Origin: Icerya purchasi
Lineage: Eukaryota; Arthropoda; Insecta; Hemiptera; Monophlebidae
Assembly: GCA_039619475.1 (NCBI GenBank)
Contig: CM077115.1
Location: 397,640,557-397,704,556, forward strand
Length of the DNA: 64,000 bases
Direction: 5' to 3'
Position numbers and translations under genes: made by a program. Shown piece by piece: positions 24,201-35,585 of this stretch. Position 1 is the stretch's first letter, and each line of letters begins with the position of its first letter. The notes beneath the pieces are model-generated. The model was not told the DNA's origin. It did no database searches and was given only the letters and a program-made list of their open reading frames with translations.

Positions 24201-24784
24201 GGAAACAATGTAATTATTCCTTCTTTCGTTCGGTTTCTCCTTGAGTCGCGCACGTACCACCTAGCCGCCTTTAGTTCTTCATTTGCCTCCCGCTCCTCCT
24301 CGACCGCTAGTCGCCTATTGTTGTGCGACATGAATTGCGCTAACGCAACTTGCTTTTTCTTCGACGAAGCGACACTAACACGCGAAAACCTTTACACGTA
24401 ATGCCGGCAGCGACACACACACTAATTTCCAACTAATTATATTTTAATTTCGTTCGCCGTCGTCGTTGATGAAGTTTGTAACGATTGCCGAACGAGTTTT
24501 GAAAAAGTGAAGTAAGCTCCAAACTATATCGCGCAGTCGTCGACACAAGGGTGAGAGAAGACTCGTTAGCGCCGTAATTCATCGCGACATTCGGACGAGA
24601 ATATTCAAAGCCGAACCCGCTAACACTAAAGCACCCCTTCATAAATGTGTATATTTCTGAAGCGAATTATCGAATTTTTCTTTTGTAACGGAAATTGATT
24701 CCAACTGCAAGAGGTTTCAAAAAAAACCTCCTCCCCGCGATATTTGTCATTTTATTAAACAAAAAAACCCGCCAAAAAACACGA
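21210..24784. other. Unassigned sequence including a CpG-richer block (about 22.0-24.5 kb)
   Basis: No gene recognised. 22.0-24.5 kb is visibly richer in CG dinucleotides and less AT-rich than its surroundings, including a CG run at 23153-23164. Several 60-90-codon frames overlap on both strands at 23.07-23.90 kb, which is expected when GC rises and stops become rarer. A TATAAATAC word at 24188 could be a promoter but has no supporting context. Confidence 0.35.
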
Positions 24785-24814
24785 TATTATTATTATTATT
24801 ATTATTATTATTAA
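24785..24814. repeat. TTA trinucleotide microsatellite
   Basis: About ten uninterrupted TTA units. Confidence 0.95.
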
Positions 24815-25785
24815 AAGAATCTCGTTTTCCTCCGAACGCATCATCTCAACGAGTTTTACCAATGTAAATTATATTCCGGCTGAATAGTTTTTTACATTTC
24901 GCTTTCAATGGCATTATTGCGTTTGGCTATTTACAGCAGTTTCCTTTTTTCTCAATAGCATTCGTCTATCATTATTGAGACTCGGTAGCCGTACACCACA
25001 CTTGATAATTTTTCTCTATAAAAATATCGCGTCATTGGCTGTGTGATCACTCTGGGAAAAATTGTCCGCAGCACGACATGTCTTTTTGTCGAAGTTTTTC
25101 ATTCATCTATTCCAGCGAGACCGTAGCTTTTTTGATACTTTTCAACATTTTTCTCAAATGTAACCTTTTTTAGTGCTATAAACGATGTGTGCCGGCCGAC
25201 ACTATGCGACCTAATCGATATAGACTACCAGCAGAAACTGCTTTGCTTACGGTAAATTAAAACGCAATCAGTGTGAGCGCACCGTAACAATACTAGACAT
25301 CATCTAGGAGTAGTGGTCCCGGAATAGATTAGATTAGATAAACGTGTGTTTAGCCAATAAATTACACAATGGCGTGATTTTTGCCACTTAGCCATCTTCG
25401 GTAATTAAAATACGCGTTGTTTTCTAAGTACGATCATTATTAACGACAAAATGTCGAGCGTTTAAAACCCGCGAAAATTGTACATTACCAGTTTGACTGA
25501 TGGTAAACAAAAAGTGTTCCATCGACGCCAAACCCGAAAATAACAAAAAAAATAAATTTAAACTATTAAGGAGATTTAAGTGTCGATGTGTGTCGATCAG
25601 AACTGACCATGTCAGCGCAGCCGGCGGTTAAATCTCGGCTAAATGAAACGACATGCGGGCACATGTGATGTATGTGTGTAAAAGGCATACCGGTCAGTAA
25701 AATTGCACATCTGGTTTTGCTGGAGCAGTCGCGGGCTAACACTGTGGACACTGGAGGAGATCCGCATCCACTGTCTTATTTTTAG
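24815..25785. other. Unassigned intergenic sequence
   Basis: Nothing recognisable as gene or element. Confidence 0.4.
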
Positions 25786-25828
25786 CCACCTCCGCCGCCG
25801 CCACCGCCGCCGCCACCGCCGCCACCCA
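25786..25828. repeat. CCG/CCA trinucleotide repeat
   Basis: Imperfect CCGCCGCCA units. One minus-strand frame reads a run of about 14 glycines closed by a stop, and others give Arg/Trp or Ala/Val runs. No surrounding coding signal makes any of these a protein tract. Confidence 0.85.
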
Positions 25829-26454
25829 GGGTAGGATACGCGCACGTATTTCTGGTTTTCGTCATCTGCGATTTTGATTTACGATCGAAATAAATAACTG
25901 CGCATAAGTAAAGAATTAATACTGGAATAAATTAATGCCGCTAACTGGTTCTACTACTATTTATGGTTGCCCGAAGAGCTGTTCAATTCTGCACAACAAT
26001 CGTCTCCGTCAATGCGTCGCGTTTCCTCGCCCGCTTTTTTTCATTACCGTTCCGGCCGTCGTCCTAATAGACCGTTGTCAACTTCAAATTCGGCTAAACT
26101 AAAGAGACCAACTAACGCCCCCTCCACGTCCCCCCGTCACATTATTCCCCCCCGCTAGCCCCACCGGAAGCCACCTGACGCGCCTTCCACGTCGCCGGGA
26201 ATACATTATATACGCTTTCAACGCGCTTCCGTACCGGGACACCGTTTCAAGCTCGCTGCCACTCGCGGTGCCCGAGAGGTGATATATCGATTGTAACAGC
26301 GCGCATCCGGGTAATGTACTACGCAGAGAGTCGAACTTACAACGTCTAGATGTAGTAATACGGGAAATGGAAAACGTTTAATTCTTATCCGAAATTTTAA
26401 CACTAAATATTATAACGACTGTACACAACTTATCTCCTAATAATACTAGGCCAC
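25829..26454. other. Unassigned intergenic sequence
   Basis: Moderately GC-richer with C-rich patches at 26117-26160. No exon supported. Confidence 0.4.
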
Positions 26455-26545
26455 TCTTCTTCTTCTTCAAGCAACCTTCTGACGCCAATAGTTGACGTAG
26501 GTCTCTCCTAAATTCTTTCCCGCCGTGTTGTCTGTCCTGTGACGT
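26455..26545 (-). mobile_element. Retroelement 3' end with GAA-repeat tail, minus strand
   Basis: On the minus strand the end reads GAAGAAGAAGAAGAG at about 26456-26470, preceded by TTGGCGTCAGAAGGTTGC. A reading of that strand gives KEFRRDLRQLLASEGCLKKKK, similar in style to the LINE-like tails ending in GAA repeats at 27.6 and 55.6 kb. The family assignment is uncertain and the body is not recognisable. Confidence 0.3.
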
Positions 26546-27009
26546 ACAGCTTGTTTTATTCTATTATCCTTCTCGTCCGTTTAACCCTTGCTTCCGTTTT
26601 CCTGCAGTTCAGTATTTTGTTCCCGTCTATTACAGATAATCAAAATGTAATCGTACTGAACTTTGCAGTGTTATGCTTTTTTTTTTAATCTATTAGGGTG
26701 GCGTTTCGGATATGCGAGAAATGTTCCAAACTACGAGTTACACGCTTGTAATGTCAACACGCTAATTAGTCACTAACAGCTATTATACATATGTGTCAGT
26801 ACAGAAAAGAAATTTCCCCATTACTAGGTAGGGCTGATAAAAGTTTCGCACCAGTTACCATTTCGAAAAATGCTAAAAAAAAATTTATCTCCAGCGAATA
26901 ATTCCAAATTCCCATTTTTAAAGGGCACTCTATAAATAGGCAGCTTCGGTTTAATAATGAAAAATAATGTTACATACACTAGCATTTTTTACATACATAC
27001 ATGTAATAG
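26546..27009. other. Unassigned intergenic sequence
   Basis: Nothing recognisable as gene or element. Confidence 0.4.
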
Positions 27010-27052
27010 ATATACATATATATATATATATATATATAATATGTATATGTAT
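27010..27052. repeat. TA microsatellite
   Basis: About 13 AT units followed by interrupted ATGTATATG sequence. Confidence 0.9.
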
Positions 27053-27569
27053 CTATATTTTGCAGTTAAATTGCTAACGAGGACTATTCGCTCGAAAAAA
27101 TATAAACAAACATGTAATCTGTAACAAAATATCGCGCTTTTTATCTTTTACGTTTATTAGAAAAATCTAAATCTACAATGATATAATATACTGTCTCCTT
27201 TTCGCATGTTTAAAACTCGTAAATGTAGAAAAAAGTCCGTTCAAGCGCTTAAATTTAATGATATTGTTTTTAGTAGTATCTTTAAACATCGAAATTTCAA
27301 AAAATCTCTTAATGTAAAAAGAAATCTCCTTCGCCGACATAGGGGCGTGCCAAATTAACGCATCCGGCAAACAGCGTGTAACCGATCGAATCTGAAGTAG
27401 CCCCCCGTTTTGAAGATGGTTTAATAAATAATCGTTGGGGGGAAAAAATAAACAATCTTTAAATTTGGAGATTTAAGCATTAGCTTTTGGGCAAAAGATT
27501 AAAAGTGCGCCCACAAAATTCGTGGACAAAGGATTTTCATCGTTTGTTCGTCCATTAAAATGTTCAGAT

Positions 27570-27646
27570 CTACCATGTCAAGGAAATACATTGCCATGTT
27601 GATCGCCAACCTTCGTAACGGAGACGGCGGATAAAGAAGAAGAAGC
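27570..27646 (+). mobile_element. LINE/SINE-type 3' end with GAA tail, plus strand
   Basis: GCCAACCTTCG, a spacer, GGAGACGGCGG, then AAGAAGAAGAAG at about 27635-27646. The SINE-like unit at 55.3-55.6 kb ends the same way (GCCAACCTTCG, GAAGACGAC, AAGAAGAAGAAG). One frame reads YIAMLIANLR, comparable to WIKLVKDVDANLR at 55.5 kb. I see no tRNA-like head upstream, so this is a truncated copy. Confidence 0.45.
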
Positions 27647-29350
27647 ATTAAACGATCAAATTTTATTCGACTCTGCTCGCGTTCGTCAATATGAATGTTA
27701 ATAAAGAACAATTTAATACTCGTGCGTTTAAATTTCAATTTATTTTGCTCCGAACGAAAATTCATTCACCGGAATGTTCATATTCCGAGGTTCTTTTTGT
27801 TTTCTTTTTAAAGTAAAATTTAAAGTAAACCCCCCCAACCCCCCACCGAGTTTTTTGAAAAAGTTTGTTCGTTTTTTTTTTCTTTTCATTTATCAAACGA
27901 AAAAAAAAAAAAACAAAGCTCAAATTTAAAATATTGAAAAAATTGAAATGTTTAAAATTCTCGGAACAAGAATAAAAGTAGAAACTTCATTACGCGTATT
28001 TAGTGAATAGGAGGCGAAACGGAATAATGTCTTCGTAGCGGACACAGAGTTGTATAGAAAGATTAAACTGTCCGGTTTGATAAACGTATGCATGATTTGA
28101 TGTCGAAGTGAAGAACGAACACGAGCGCCGATCTTAATAGAACGGGTCAATGAGAAATATAGATTACTGTGTCGGAGAGTTCGATGAGCGTCGTACGTTT
28201 CTAATTAACGTGTGCAACGCTAACATATTAGACCGTTAACATTTTCATTCATACGTATAATGCAAAAAAATGACGCGCGCGCAATCACAATCACTCGTTC
28301 GTCGCTTCATATTGTAGCTTTTTTAATAATCGAAGAGCCGATAAGAGGCTGGAAAAACAATAGGCGAACTATCAAGCGCTAGGTGAAACGTGGCTCAAGG
28401 AACCGGTAATGAGGAAAGCGACGGTTTCGGTGAGACCGGCTGCTAATTAAGAAGAGAGCTGCGACTCGATGCGACATAATCAGTCACTTCCGAATAGGAC
28501 AGTTGTTTTTCGCTGTCGACTTTGGCAAACAGGATGATATTAATAAATAGTAATTATTCTAGCCTGCGCTGTGTTTTACTTTTGCCGCTATCGCCGCATT
28601 CCCGATGTGTGTTTTTAAACCGCTCCCCGAGCAACGTCGCGCATATTATTGCCACTTCCTGAAACCACTTAACCTAAATAACTCTCGCAATTGAACCCAG
28701 AACCAATTTTGCAAAATTCTAAAGGCCGTTAAATTTCGCAAACTACTATACATCGCTAGAGTTCGACACTCCAAATGCACGTAGCATTATTTTACGATTA
28801 ATCGATCTAGTCTACTTTTCGATTTTCACAGTTAACGAATCATCATTTTGTTTTCAGAATCTAACGTGTCCATCACCATGATCACATTAATATTTTTTTT
28901 CTTTCGTGTAGTTTCGATTATTGCGGAGAAAGAGTAAATTCGATGCTAGCGCGAATTCGCGTATAAAGCACAGTATTCAATTTTTTTAAATTAAGTATCT
29001 CTAAATTTCCGAATGCGAAATTCGAACGTTTTACAATTGTCACTACTTTTCACGCTACATGAATGACATCGAGAATTTAATAATCACCCCCGTATATATA
29101 AATTTCTAAAAGAATATTATAACTCAAAAAAGTCGAATTTTTCTCGGTAAATAACTTAAAAAGAGAAAAAAAGGAAACATTTGAATCGGTTCGGTTGAAC
29201 TACGTGTTGCAACTGGGGAGGGAGGGGGCAGCAATGGACAGCAACGAAACTCAGACACGTCTATCTTTAATATTTCAATGATTACAATGGGTTCAGTTTG
29301 AAACACATATCCGTTGGAGGACACCCTCTGCTTGGGCATCCAGAGTACCT
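27647..29350. other. Unassigned intergenic sequence
   Basis: Nothing recognisable. It contains a C-rich patch near 27831-27845 and an A-rich run at 27899-27913. Confidence 0.4.
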
Positions 29351-29357
29351 CGAACAT

Positions 29358-29790
29358 TTACGCGAATATAATGTAAAATCGTTTATCATCGTCCTCCATG
29401 TTTACCGAAAACGGTAAGTTTTCATCGCGGATTTTAATTTTTACGACTGTATTTTTTTCATTTTCGTTCTTTTCCTTATAACTACTTGGTTTCCTCCCTC
29501 TCTTCTTCCTATCATTCGGCTCTATCCTTATTTCTGATATATCACTTTTTGCTCCTCTACTACAGAAGTGAAATGTGTCTGCGTGTAAATTTCCATATTT
29601 GGCACACAGTTGGCTGTCGCTGCAAAATTTACAATGTGGCGAATTATACATTTTAGATCTGGTTCGATAAAAAAAAAAAAAAACTCCAAACTGCTGCCAA
29701 AGTCCAGGCAGAGTTTGAAATTTACCCTCACCATCTTACACGATTGTACAGAAAAAAAGAAAAGAAAAAAAAACACCAAAAAAACAAACA
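29358..29790 (-). pseudogene. Possible degenerate gag (ORF1) zinc-knuckle segment
   Basis: On the minus strand, 29651-29358 reads HCKFCSDSQLCAKYGNLHAD followed by a Lys/Arg/Glu-rich stretch. It resembles the CxKCGGxH part of Jockey/I-type gag zinc knuckles (cysteine replaced by Tyr), but the spacing is imperfect. The overlapping frame 29791-29528 begins MVRVNFKLCLDFG. No RT or endonuclease follows. A chance match is possible. Confidence 0.2.
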
Positions 29791-30250
29791 ATATTTTAAA
29801 ACCAGCCCCGGTCGTCAGTGTCTAAAATTTTGCTTAATGAGCCAGGTACAGAGTGGATTGAGCCGGTAACAACGGCCACAGCTACTGTGTGACATTCGAA
29901 CTGCTTAATTGTCAGCAGAATTTTTAAGCTGTGTTCATACGATCGATCTTTCATTTGTTGTTAAATTGCAAAAACTTTCAATAACATATTTACGAAACGA
30001 TTCGTCTCCGTTTTCGGATCAACCGAGGCCCCTACTATCTGCCGGAAGAATTAACAAACACACCGGCCAACAGCAGACGGGACAGGATGTAGGTTCCAAA
30101 AAATTGAATCACCTTTAAAATTTTTCTTCTCAGTGTAATCAAAAAATAACCTTCAAGAACTTACCTAAATACGGCGCTGTTACTAAAAATGATGCAATGA
30201 AAGGAACAAACGCCCACACTTTTTGTCAAAAATACTACAAATTAAGATAA
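29791..30250. other. Unassigned intergenic sequence
   Basis: Nothing recognisable. Confidence 0.4.
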
Positions 30251-30293
30251 TTGATAACAATATAATTGATAATAATAATTAACAATAATTAAC

Positions 30294-30331
<38 letters not shown>

Positions 30332-30350
30332 TAATAATAATGATAGTAGT
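30251..30350. repeat. AAT trinucleotide microsatellite
   Basis: AATAAC-interrupted AAT repeats, with the longest pure run at about 30292-30328. Confidence 0.9.
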
Positions 30351-30965
30351 ATAACAAGATCGTGTGGATTAATACAAGTCATTCGAATGAAATGACGAAT
30401 TGTGTGTATTAAGACAGAAGGACGACAATGGTAGATGGAAAGGCGAAGGCAGGTAATTCCACCGCAGAGTAATTAATAATCGTTGCGGCACGAACGAGTG
30501 CGCAGTTGTTGCCCGGCAGCCATGAGGACAAAATAATTTATTTTCATTTATCAGGAATACGGCCGATGCACAAATCCTTCACTTGGCAGATACACGAGCC
30601 GTAATCCGCCCAATGGGGCAACACACTTCTCCAGTGCCGTTCTTGATCACCTTGGGCTACCGCCATGAGCTGCTCCCAGAGTTTAAGAGAACAAATTCTG
30701 GCTTTTCTTCAAATTAAAGCCAGTCGACACTGGAAGACTTCTTGCATTTTCAAATTAGACTGACCGAACAGAAAATCGTCAACCTAATTTTCATCTTTTT
30801 TTTTCTAATTTTTTTCAACTTCCACGTTTGTCAGAGTTAAACACATTTTGTCGAAGGATCACCCCGGGAATTTCATTTACGGGCAGTAAATTTGGAGTTT
30901 TTAATTTTCTGCGCACATATACGTTTATAAATATATACATGTACAAACGTATATATTAATTACAA
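30351..30965. other. Unassigned intergenic sequence
   Basis: Nothing recognisable. Confidence 0.4.
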
Positions 30966-31272
30966 CATAATTCTTAAGCTGACCCCCTTAAGATTTTATA
31001 ACGAAAAAATGTCCCAATTTTAAGCGAGGAAAGTTAAATGTTAAATAAAAACGTCATTCTTAATCATGCGCCCATTAGATATAGAGTTCTTTGTGATTAT
31101 GTTATTTTTTTTTTATTTTTTTTGTGTCGATGCCGGTAAGAATGACATTGTAAATTTTGATTATTTTCTACAAAGTATAGAAGAGAAAGAGATAGAAATG
31201 CAAGCAAGAGTGGTCAAGGGGCAGAGCCCTTTGCGAGGCCAAAATGACCGAGTTTTAATTGATATACGTATA

Positions 31273-31314
<42 letters not shown>

Positions 31315-31320
31315 ATATAT
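30966..31320 (+). repeat. Dispersed repeat R, copy 1, ending in TA microsatellite
   Basis: About 290 bp shared with 51315-51720. Common blocks include AAAAAATGTCCCAATTTTA, AAAGTTAAATGTTA, TTGTGATTA, ACAAAGTATAGAAGAGAAAG and CCAAAATGACCGAGTTT, and in both copies a TA microsatellite begins right after. The overlapping frame (SIEEKEIEMQARVVKGQSPL) is also open in copy 2 ([20 protein letters not shown]), but the two upstream parts differ and both frames run into the TA repeat, so coding is not proven. A stem, CAAGGGG with CCCTTTG, precedes the TA run. Family unknown. Confidence 0.75.
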
Positions 31321-31669
31321 AGACTTCAAAAATATGCAAAATTAAAAAATAAAAAAAATTTTAAATTATATTTTAGAAAAATTACGAAATCAATCAGCCC
31401 GGCTTAATTTGAATTTTTCAAACCGGAAAAAGCGCGCAAGCTCTCAGAAATGGATGATAAACGAGAAAGAGTTCCTGCCGCTAGCTTCTATATAGATGAA
31501 AATATTTTCCACCTGTTCTTGATTCTCCTTATATGCGATCCTCGATTAGTACACGGACTTTTTGCACTAATTTCGTTTTAATCAGAAAACATGACCATCT
31601 TCGGAGACTGTCGATTCCCTTACTAAATGATGTTGCCTTTTATTCATCCCACCTGCGAGTAATTATTAA
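31321..31669. other. Unassigned sequence upstream of the RNase H element
   Basis: The 5' limit of the next element is not clear. Part of this stretch may be decayed element sequence. Confidence 0.35.
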
Positions 31670-32829
31670 CGCGTTCGTGTACCAGACCCCCCCCTCCGGG
31701 TTAATATTTTTATTCTTAATATTAGTAATATATCGCAGCACAACGTGAGCGTAATCCCTTTCCCTAACCTAGCTCCCAACATCATGATTCCGCCGTGGGC
31801 CCCTTTAAACATTGATGTTAACTTTTCCCTGACGAAGTATAATAAACCCCTGCACCCGAATATCGATCAGTTGACAACAGCAACAATGCAAAAATACCCC
31901 GACCACCTTTTTTTCCACACGGATGCTGCCAAGGCTACCCCAGAGGCTACTTCTTCCCCAACCGCCTGTTCCTTTGAAGTCTGCGACGTGATTCGAAGCA
32001 TTCGACTGAATGACAATTGCTCGGTACTGGATGCTGAAATATACGCAGTATTTTTCTGTTTGGAATATTTTCTTTCTACAGAGCCTACATCACAGAAAGC
32101 CCTGCTGGTATCTGATTCATCCGCGACCTTATTGACAATTTCTAATCCCCTCACCAAAGATCCTGTAGCAATTCGAACCCAGCAGGTATTATACGAACTT
32201 ATTAAGAGACAGTGCTCCGTATCCTTTCTGTGGGCGCCCAGCCATGCAGGGATTCCTGGAAATGAACGCGCCGATACATCCGCCCGAGCAGAAATATATT
32301 GCCCCTCGCCTAGTAACAGCCCACCTCCACCTTACCTCTCGAACATAATCTTCAATAATCTCACGTCCTTATGGAAAACCCATTGGTCCTCGTGTCAGAC
32401 TTTCTCGAGGTTAATTAAACCCTCAACGGAACCATGGTGGCCAGAAAAAAGCATTTCCCGCAGAGATTTCTGTGCACTTAGCCGCTTGCGCATAGGCCAT
32501 ACGGCCATGTCGCATAATTTTATTTTGCAACGAACCCCCTCTCCTATGAATTGTCCTTTCTGTGGTAAAGATGTTGCTCCCTCAACTCCTCACATACTAT
32601 GCGACTGTCCAGCATTATCACCTCACCGGCCCCCTTCAATTAATAACAAAACAGTCACCAACATTCTTGAGAATTCCCCCGATGCAATTTTATCCATAAC
32701 ACAATTTATCAGAACTAGCGGAATAATCAGATATCTATAAAAACAAACTGCGCATCTTCGTACTGTAATAGCCACAGCAGTTAAACACGGTACAGGATGT
32801 TGCTTTTACAAGAAAAAAAACAAAAAAAA
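31670..32829 (+). mobile_element. I-type non-LTR retrotransposon, 3' portion (copy 1)
   Basis: It contains a single long ORF (RNase H plus zinc tail), a 3' UTR of about 72 bp and an A-rich end (32812-32829, interrupted by C). The frame is open from about 31670, so decayed connection-domain sequence may precede the ORF start. RT and endonuclease are absent. It lies tail to tail with L1x copy D, whose poly(T) starts at about 32876. The last 463 bp of the ORF recur at 35815-36277 with about five substitutions and no indels. Confidence 0.8.
31745..32740 (+). CDS. RNase H domain and zinc-binding C terminus of a non-LTR ORF2 (331 codons)
   Basis: The best-preserved ORF in the window. It would degrade the RNA strand of the RNA/DNA hybrid during retrotransposition. 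Residues 54-180 form an RNase H type I domain: FFHTDAAK with D60, LDAEIYAVF with E98, VSDSSATL with D124, and LWAPSHAGIPGNERAD with H167 and D177, so the DEDD set is complete. Residues 240-255 read SRRDFCALSRLRIGHT. A zinc-binding tail follows: C270, C273, H283, C288. The N-terminal 50 residues (IPPWAPLNIDVNFSLTKY) match the linker before RNase H in I-like elements. It begins at a GTG with no ATG context, so this is a 5'-truncated ORF2 rather than a full gene. The RNase H frame has no stops or frameshifts, which indicates a recent insertion. Confidence 0.75.
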   Translation: MSVIPFPNLAPNIMIPPWAPLNIDVNFSLTKYNKPLHPNIDQLTTATMQKYPDHLFFHTDAAKATPEATSSPTACSFEVCDVIRSIRLNDNCSVLDAEIYAVFFCLEYFLSTEPTSQKALLVSDSSATLLTISNPLTKDPVAIRTQQVLYELIKRQCSVSFLWAPSHAGIPGNERADTSARAEIYCPSPSNSPPPPYLSNIIFNNLTSLWKTHWSSCQTFSRLIKPSTEPWWPEKSISRRDFCALSRLRIGHTAMSHNFILQRTPSPMNCPFCGKDVAPSTPHILCDCPALSPHRPPSINNKTVTNILENSPDAILSITQFIRTSGIIRYL

Positions 32830-32875
32830 CACGAACTTTTTTATGTTCCTTTTTTTTATTTCTCTTTTAACATAG

Positions 32876-33320
32876 TTTTTTTTTTGTTTTTTTTTTTTTT
32901 TTGGGCGCGCCAGCGGCATTGACCCAACAACAAGAAAACTAAGCTAATAAATTAAATAATTAAGCGGTCCGAAATGGACGCAACAAAAGACAGCAGTGCG
33001 GACACCACAGAAGATGAAGGAAAGGAGAGGATAAAGGAAGAGTTATAGGGAGTAGGGAGACCTAATGACAGGAGCTGACTGTAAAAAAGGTAGCGTTCGT
33101 TACGAAGAGCAGGACACTCAAAGAAAATGTGATTAGCATCTCATGTACGAGGAGGATCACAATCGTGGAGAGAACAATCAGGAGAAGGCGATAGAGCAAA
33201 TCGAAAGCAAGAGGAAGGGAGGAGAGAATGATTTAGGGAGACAATAGAAGAACGACGACTGAGAGGAATAGAATGGAACCAAGACAGGGAACGAGGAATT
33301 GACTAACATAAAGTTGCTTT
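32876..33320 (-). mobile_element. Non-LTR family L1x 3' end with poly(A), minus strand (copy D)
   Basis: Poly(A) appears as a T-rich run at 32876-32902. Reading leftward from about 33290, one frame gives WFHSIPLSRRSSIVSL, then CSLHDCD, a stop, and ANHIFFECPALRNERYLFYS, PTPYNSSFILSFPSSSVV and ISDRLII, with a terminal stop at 32952-32954. This is the zinc-tail segment (H and last C preserved) and C terminus of ORF2. An internal deletion removes the RLRxGH block. The 3' UTR is only about 50 bp. It lies tail to tail with the element at 31.7-32.8 kb. Confidence 0.7.
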
Positions 33321-33439
33321 GGGAACATTGAAACAGCACCGACAAAATATTCTTGACAGAGCGCGATTAGTCTGAAATTATATTAATCGAAAAAAGAAAA
33401 AAATCTATGCGAATTATTGACGAAAAAATACCGCAAATC

Positions 33440-33962
33440 ATAAATTTTTACTGCCCTTTCATCTTCGATTATGGTATCATCGGATGTTTACGCTACCTCT
33501 ATTTCTAACAATTGTGTTCTTTCTATCTGTCTGTTCAACCTAGTGTCTTCCTGCCAATCCGTGGCTCTATCCGCTTTCTTTACTCCGTCGTTCTGTTGCT
33601 GTCTCCATTATTCGTCTACGCTCTCCCTTTTCGTTTTTCGTTGGTTTCTTCTCCATATTGTCTGCTCAAGCGAAGAGCATGTTTGCGATACTGATCATGC
33701 GTTCATTAAGAGTTCGTATCTTTCAGTCGGGCGTTCTTCTTTCTATTCCAATTTGCTGCGAATTGGTATTCCTACTCTCCTATATCCTGTCTTTTTCTTC
33801 TCCACACATCGTTCCCATTGTGTGTTCCTTCCTACCAGCAATGTCTGACCGTATCAAAATGTAATTAATTAATTTCCGGTTTTAATGCTTTCTAGGTGAG
33901 GACCCCCCCCCCCACCCTTAGTTGGTTGACGAGCCCAATATACAAAATAAATAAAAAAGTAA
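33440..33962 (+). mobile_element. Non-LTR family L1x 3' end, plus strand (copy E)
   Basis: Mixed frames give RSPFRFSLVSSPYCLLKRRA, CDTDHAFIKSS, SSFYSNLLRIGIPTLLYP and, in a third frame, MSDRIKM with the stop ending at 33864. These match DSDQVFFECSSL and LLSHDVPTPYC of copy B. Frameshifts break it, so it is a pseudogene. The 3' UTR contains a C11 run (33902-33912), GTTGACGAGCCC and an A-rich end. It lies head to head with copy D across about 120 bp. Confidence 0.6.
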
Positions 33963-35585
33963 ATTTTCACGGTGTATGAAAAATCATAATTTCTGAGAAG
34001 AAAAACAAGTCCGAATTCTCGGCAACAGAATATAAAAATATAGCTGATTAATGTAGGTAGCCCGGGGGGTCGCTTCTAAGGCTGAAAATCACCTTGGTTC
34101 AACGTTAAAACGGCAGAAATTCGGTACGTTCCGGCTCTCGATCAAGCGTCTGAAAAAACACTCTAACAAATGAAAAAAATCGACAAATCTTTTAATTTCT
34201 GTGCCTTGGGATTTTTTTTTTTTTTCTATTCTTTTATACATTCCCGCAATTTTATGGTACCCGTTTTTCCTTGCGATCCCTTCAAATTCTTACTATCTGA
34301 AAATCCTTATTCAACAGGGCGATAAGAATAATGAGAAAGAGCTGTCGGACGGAAACACTCTGAATGGACAAATTTCTGCGTGGAAATTTTTCTGTTTGGA
34401 AGATAGGTGGGGCGATTGTCGAAACTTCTAATTAACGTTTTGCAAGTTTTTAGTAGTTTCCCCGTTTCAATAGTCGGAAGATATAAAGGATATTAATTAA
34501 TTTCCATACGAAACAACACAAAATTGCGAAAGTTTGCTTTAAATTTTATTTATACGTATAACGAAATACTATTATTAATATTTTTTTTTTTTTTTGAGAT
34601 ATTTCGTAGCGATAGAAACTATTTTCTTAGCACAGTTCCTTTGTATTTTTTTAAAATAAATTGTTTTAAAAAGAAGATTTATATACCGTGAGCTACTACA
34701 TAGCTTAAAAGAAACTAGCGTAAATACCGAAAAGCGCGTCATTTTTACATGATTTAGTACAGAAAAATAACGCAATTAAAAATGTATATATACATATACA
34801 GATAAACGCGTACAAAAAGAAAAAACTTTGAACGAAAGAAAGAAAAAAGAAAAAGAAAAAAAATGAAGGAATTAATATTTCGAATATAAATTAGAAAGGA
34901 AAGAAGTGTGGTAATTTTTTTGGCAGTTAATAAAAAGCGGACCGCCAAACTATTTTTACTACGGCAGCGTAAGCGTAGGCCATTTATTCGTTTTAAGCTA
35001 AATGGAGCGATTCCGATTGCCTGACCGTCTCGGCTAGAGATTTAATGCAGGTTCTGTGCAGCGACAACATCCGAGATCTCGACAAAGTCAAGCGCTACAA
35101 CAAACACTGTTGTCCCCTCTTTGTAAGATTTTAGCCTTCTCTCGCGAACATTCCATTGATTTATGGGTCCACTTTTGTCTACCGTTGTGCAACAGATCAC
35201 ACAAGAATCGCGCTCCTACTTTCCAACAAAGAGAATATCTCACATTCGCTTTATTCTATACATTTTTTTCTCATCTCTTCCACGCATACACATGTTCCAA
35301 CATGCAACCAAATTAGCTTCTTCCTACAGTTCTTAAATACCATCCTCTTCTAGCGACTATGTCGGTGACGAATCCACTTTTTTTATCTTTTCTCTTTTTT
35401 CCTTTTTTCTTTTTTTTTTTTACCAAACCCTCTACAACATTTCACCGGATTTACTGTACGACCTATGTGTAAACCAGAGAAAGAAGCAGAATACTTTTTA
35501 AAAAGCCTGTAATTAAAAAAAGAAAAATCACGACAAGGAAGGATACAAATTTAATTATATCTACACGCCCACCCGATATGTTTAA
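33963..35585. other. Unassigned AT-rich intergenic sequence
   Basis: No gene recognised. T-rich runs lie at 34209-34225, 34580-34596 and 35392-35421. The frame at 35056-35316 (86 codons) starts in slightly GC-richer DNA but has no domain. Confidence 0.4.

Noticed and set aside
25786..25828. Poly-glycine or poly-proline protein tract
   Set aside because: It is a short CCG/CCA repeat, the Gly frame ends in a stop directly after it, and there is no coding context.
33471..33864. Three overlapping Ser/Cys/Phe-rich frames as small secreted proteins
   Set aside because: They are the alternating frames of a frameshifted L1x ORF2 C terminus.
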